15,932 nucleotides of DNA from Tyzzerella sp963558545 (GTDB lineage Bacteria > Bacillota > Clostridia > Lachnospirales > CAG-274): the NCBI RefSeq assembly GCF_963558545.1, contig NZ_CAUWHO010000047.1:1-15932 (forward strand). The letters run 5' to 3'. The notes beneath the pieces are model-generated. The model searched no databases. It was not told the origin of the DNA and was given only the letters and a program-made list of their open reading frames with translations. The translations under genes were made by a program, and so were the position numbers. Positions 15,748 to 15,932 of this stretch are shown in pieces. How positions within the stretch are numbered: the stretch's first letter is position 1; every line of letters begins with the position of its first letter.

Positions 15748-15932
15748 GTGGCAAAGATAACAAAAATTGAAGCTGTACCAACAGTTAAGAAGAAAATTCG
15801 AGTTGCTGCCTATGCCAGAGTTTCAACCAACTCTGACGAGCAGCTATTAAGCCTCGAAACACAAAAAGAACATTATGAGAGCTTTATCAAGGCAAACCCG
15901 GACATGGAATATGCAGGGCTTTACTATGATGA
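15748..15932 (+). CDS. Large serine recombinase, N-terminal fragment (3' end outside window)
   Basis: GTG 15748 lies behind AGGAGG (15735-15740). The 61 visible residues form the start of a resolvase/invertase catalytic domain: IRVAAYARVST holds the nucleophilic Ser26, followed by LSLETQKEHY. Large serine recombinases catalyse site-specific integration and excision, without needing long homology, by forming a serine-DNA link. With the HTH/zinc and SHOCT genes it forms the expected recombination module and is the likely enzyme for the rlmD insertion. In related elements two or three such recombinases follow one another; that cannot be checked here. Confidence 0.92.
   Translation, partial: MAKITKIEAVPTVKKKIRVAAYARVSTNSDEQLLSLETQKEHYESFIKANPDMEYAGLYYD

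Noticed and set aside
1..15932. CRISPR arrays, tRNA or rRNA genes, insertion sequences
   Set aside because: No regularly spaced repeats, no cloverleaf with a TTC-arm, no rRNA-like stretch and no transposase were seen on either strand.

Overview
The window comes from a low-GC Firmicute, probably a clostridium. The first gene is very AT-rich and favours ATA, AGA and TTA codons; a Peptostreptococcaceae or Clostridioides-like host is an inference, not a proof. It covers the chromosomal rlmD/rumA gene (1-1266) and then most of one arm of a mobile element that appears to have integrated into the gene's 3' end. The last bases of the gene, around the catalytic HVE codons, change in codon style. A large serine recombinase, the enzyme type expected for such a site, begins at 15748 and runs off the window. 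The second att site is not in view.

The element has three compositional layers. Bases 1267-3901 hold a left-edge hairpin and promoter, a two-gene operon of unrecognised proteins (1478-3156), and a convergent HTH-type protein gene (3206-3901, minus). That gene has a 20-codon leader ORF and a potential three-way-junction RNA upstream.

Bases 4188-9100 form a defence-like island. It holds an ABC-three-component (ABC-3C) operon: an effector broken by a frameshift and a nonsense codon, an intact small middle component and an intact SMC-like ATPase. An Xre-type regulator follows, then a protein combining a ferredoxin-like Cys cluster with a possible nuclease fold, then a winged-helix-like gene that is interrupted and truncated. 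The first gene of the 1478 operon shares its N-terminal domain with the ABC-3C effector but has a different C-terminus.

Bases 9093-14917 are the late end of a degraded prophage with higher GC. It holds the 3' part of a tail gene, two small tail proteins, a GH18-type tail glycosidase in pieces, a holin and an amidase endolysin. Nearly every large gene here is broken. Bases 15062-15932 hold the usual recombination module of this phage/ICE class: an HTH/zinc-knuckle protein, a SHOCT-like small protein and the serine recombinase.

The most striking pattern is that all six in-frame nonsense codons seen (4959, 8920, 11736, 12666, 13501, 14405) can be explained by a single C-to-T change on the coding strand (CGA to TGA, CAG to TAG). 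Three of them are amber codons in consecutive phage late genes, at least two where glutamine is expected. Decay by transition is the simpler reading; amber readthrough is the alternative to test. The best candidates for undescribed biology are the 1478/2311 gene pair and the Xre / Fe-S-nuclease / winged-helix trio.
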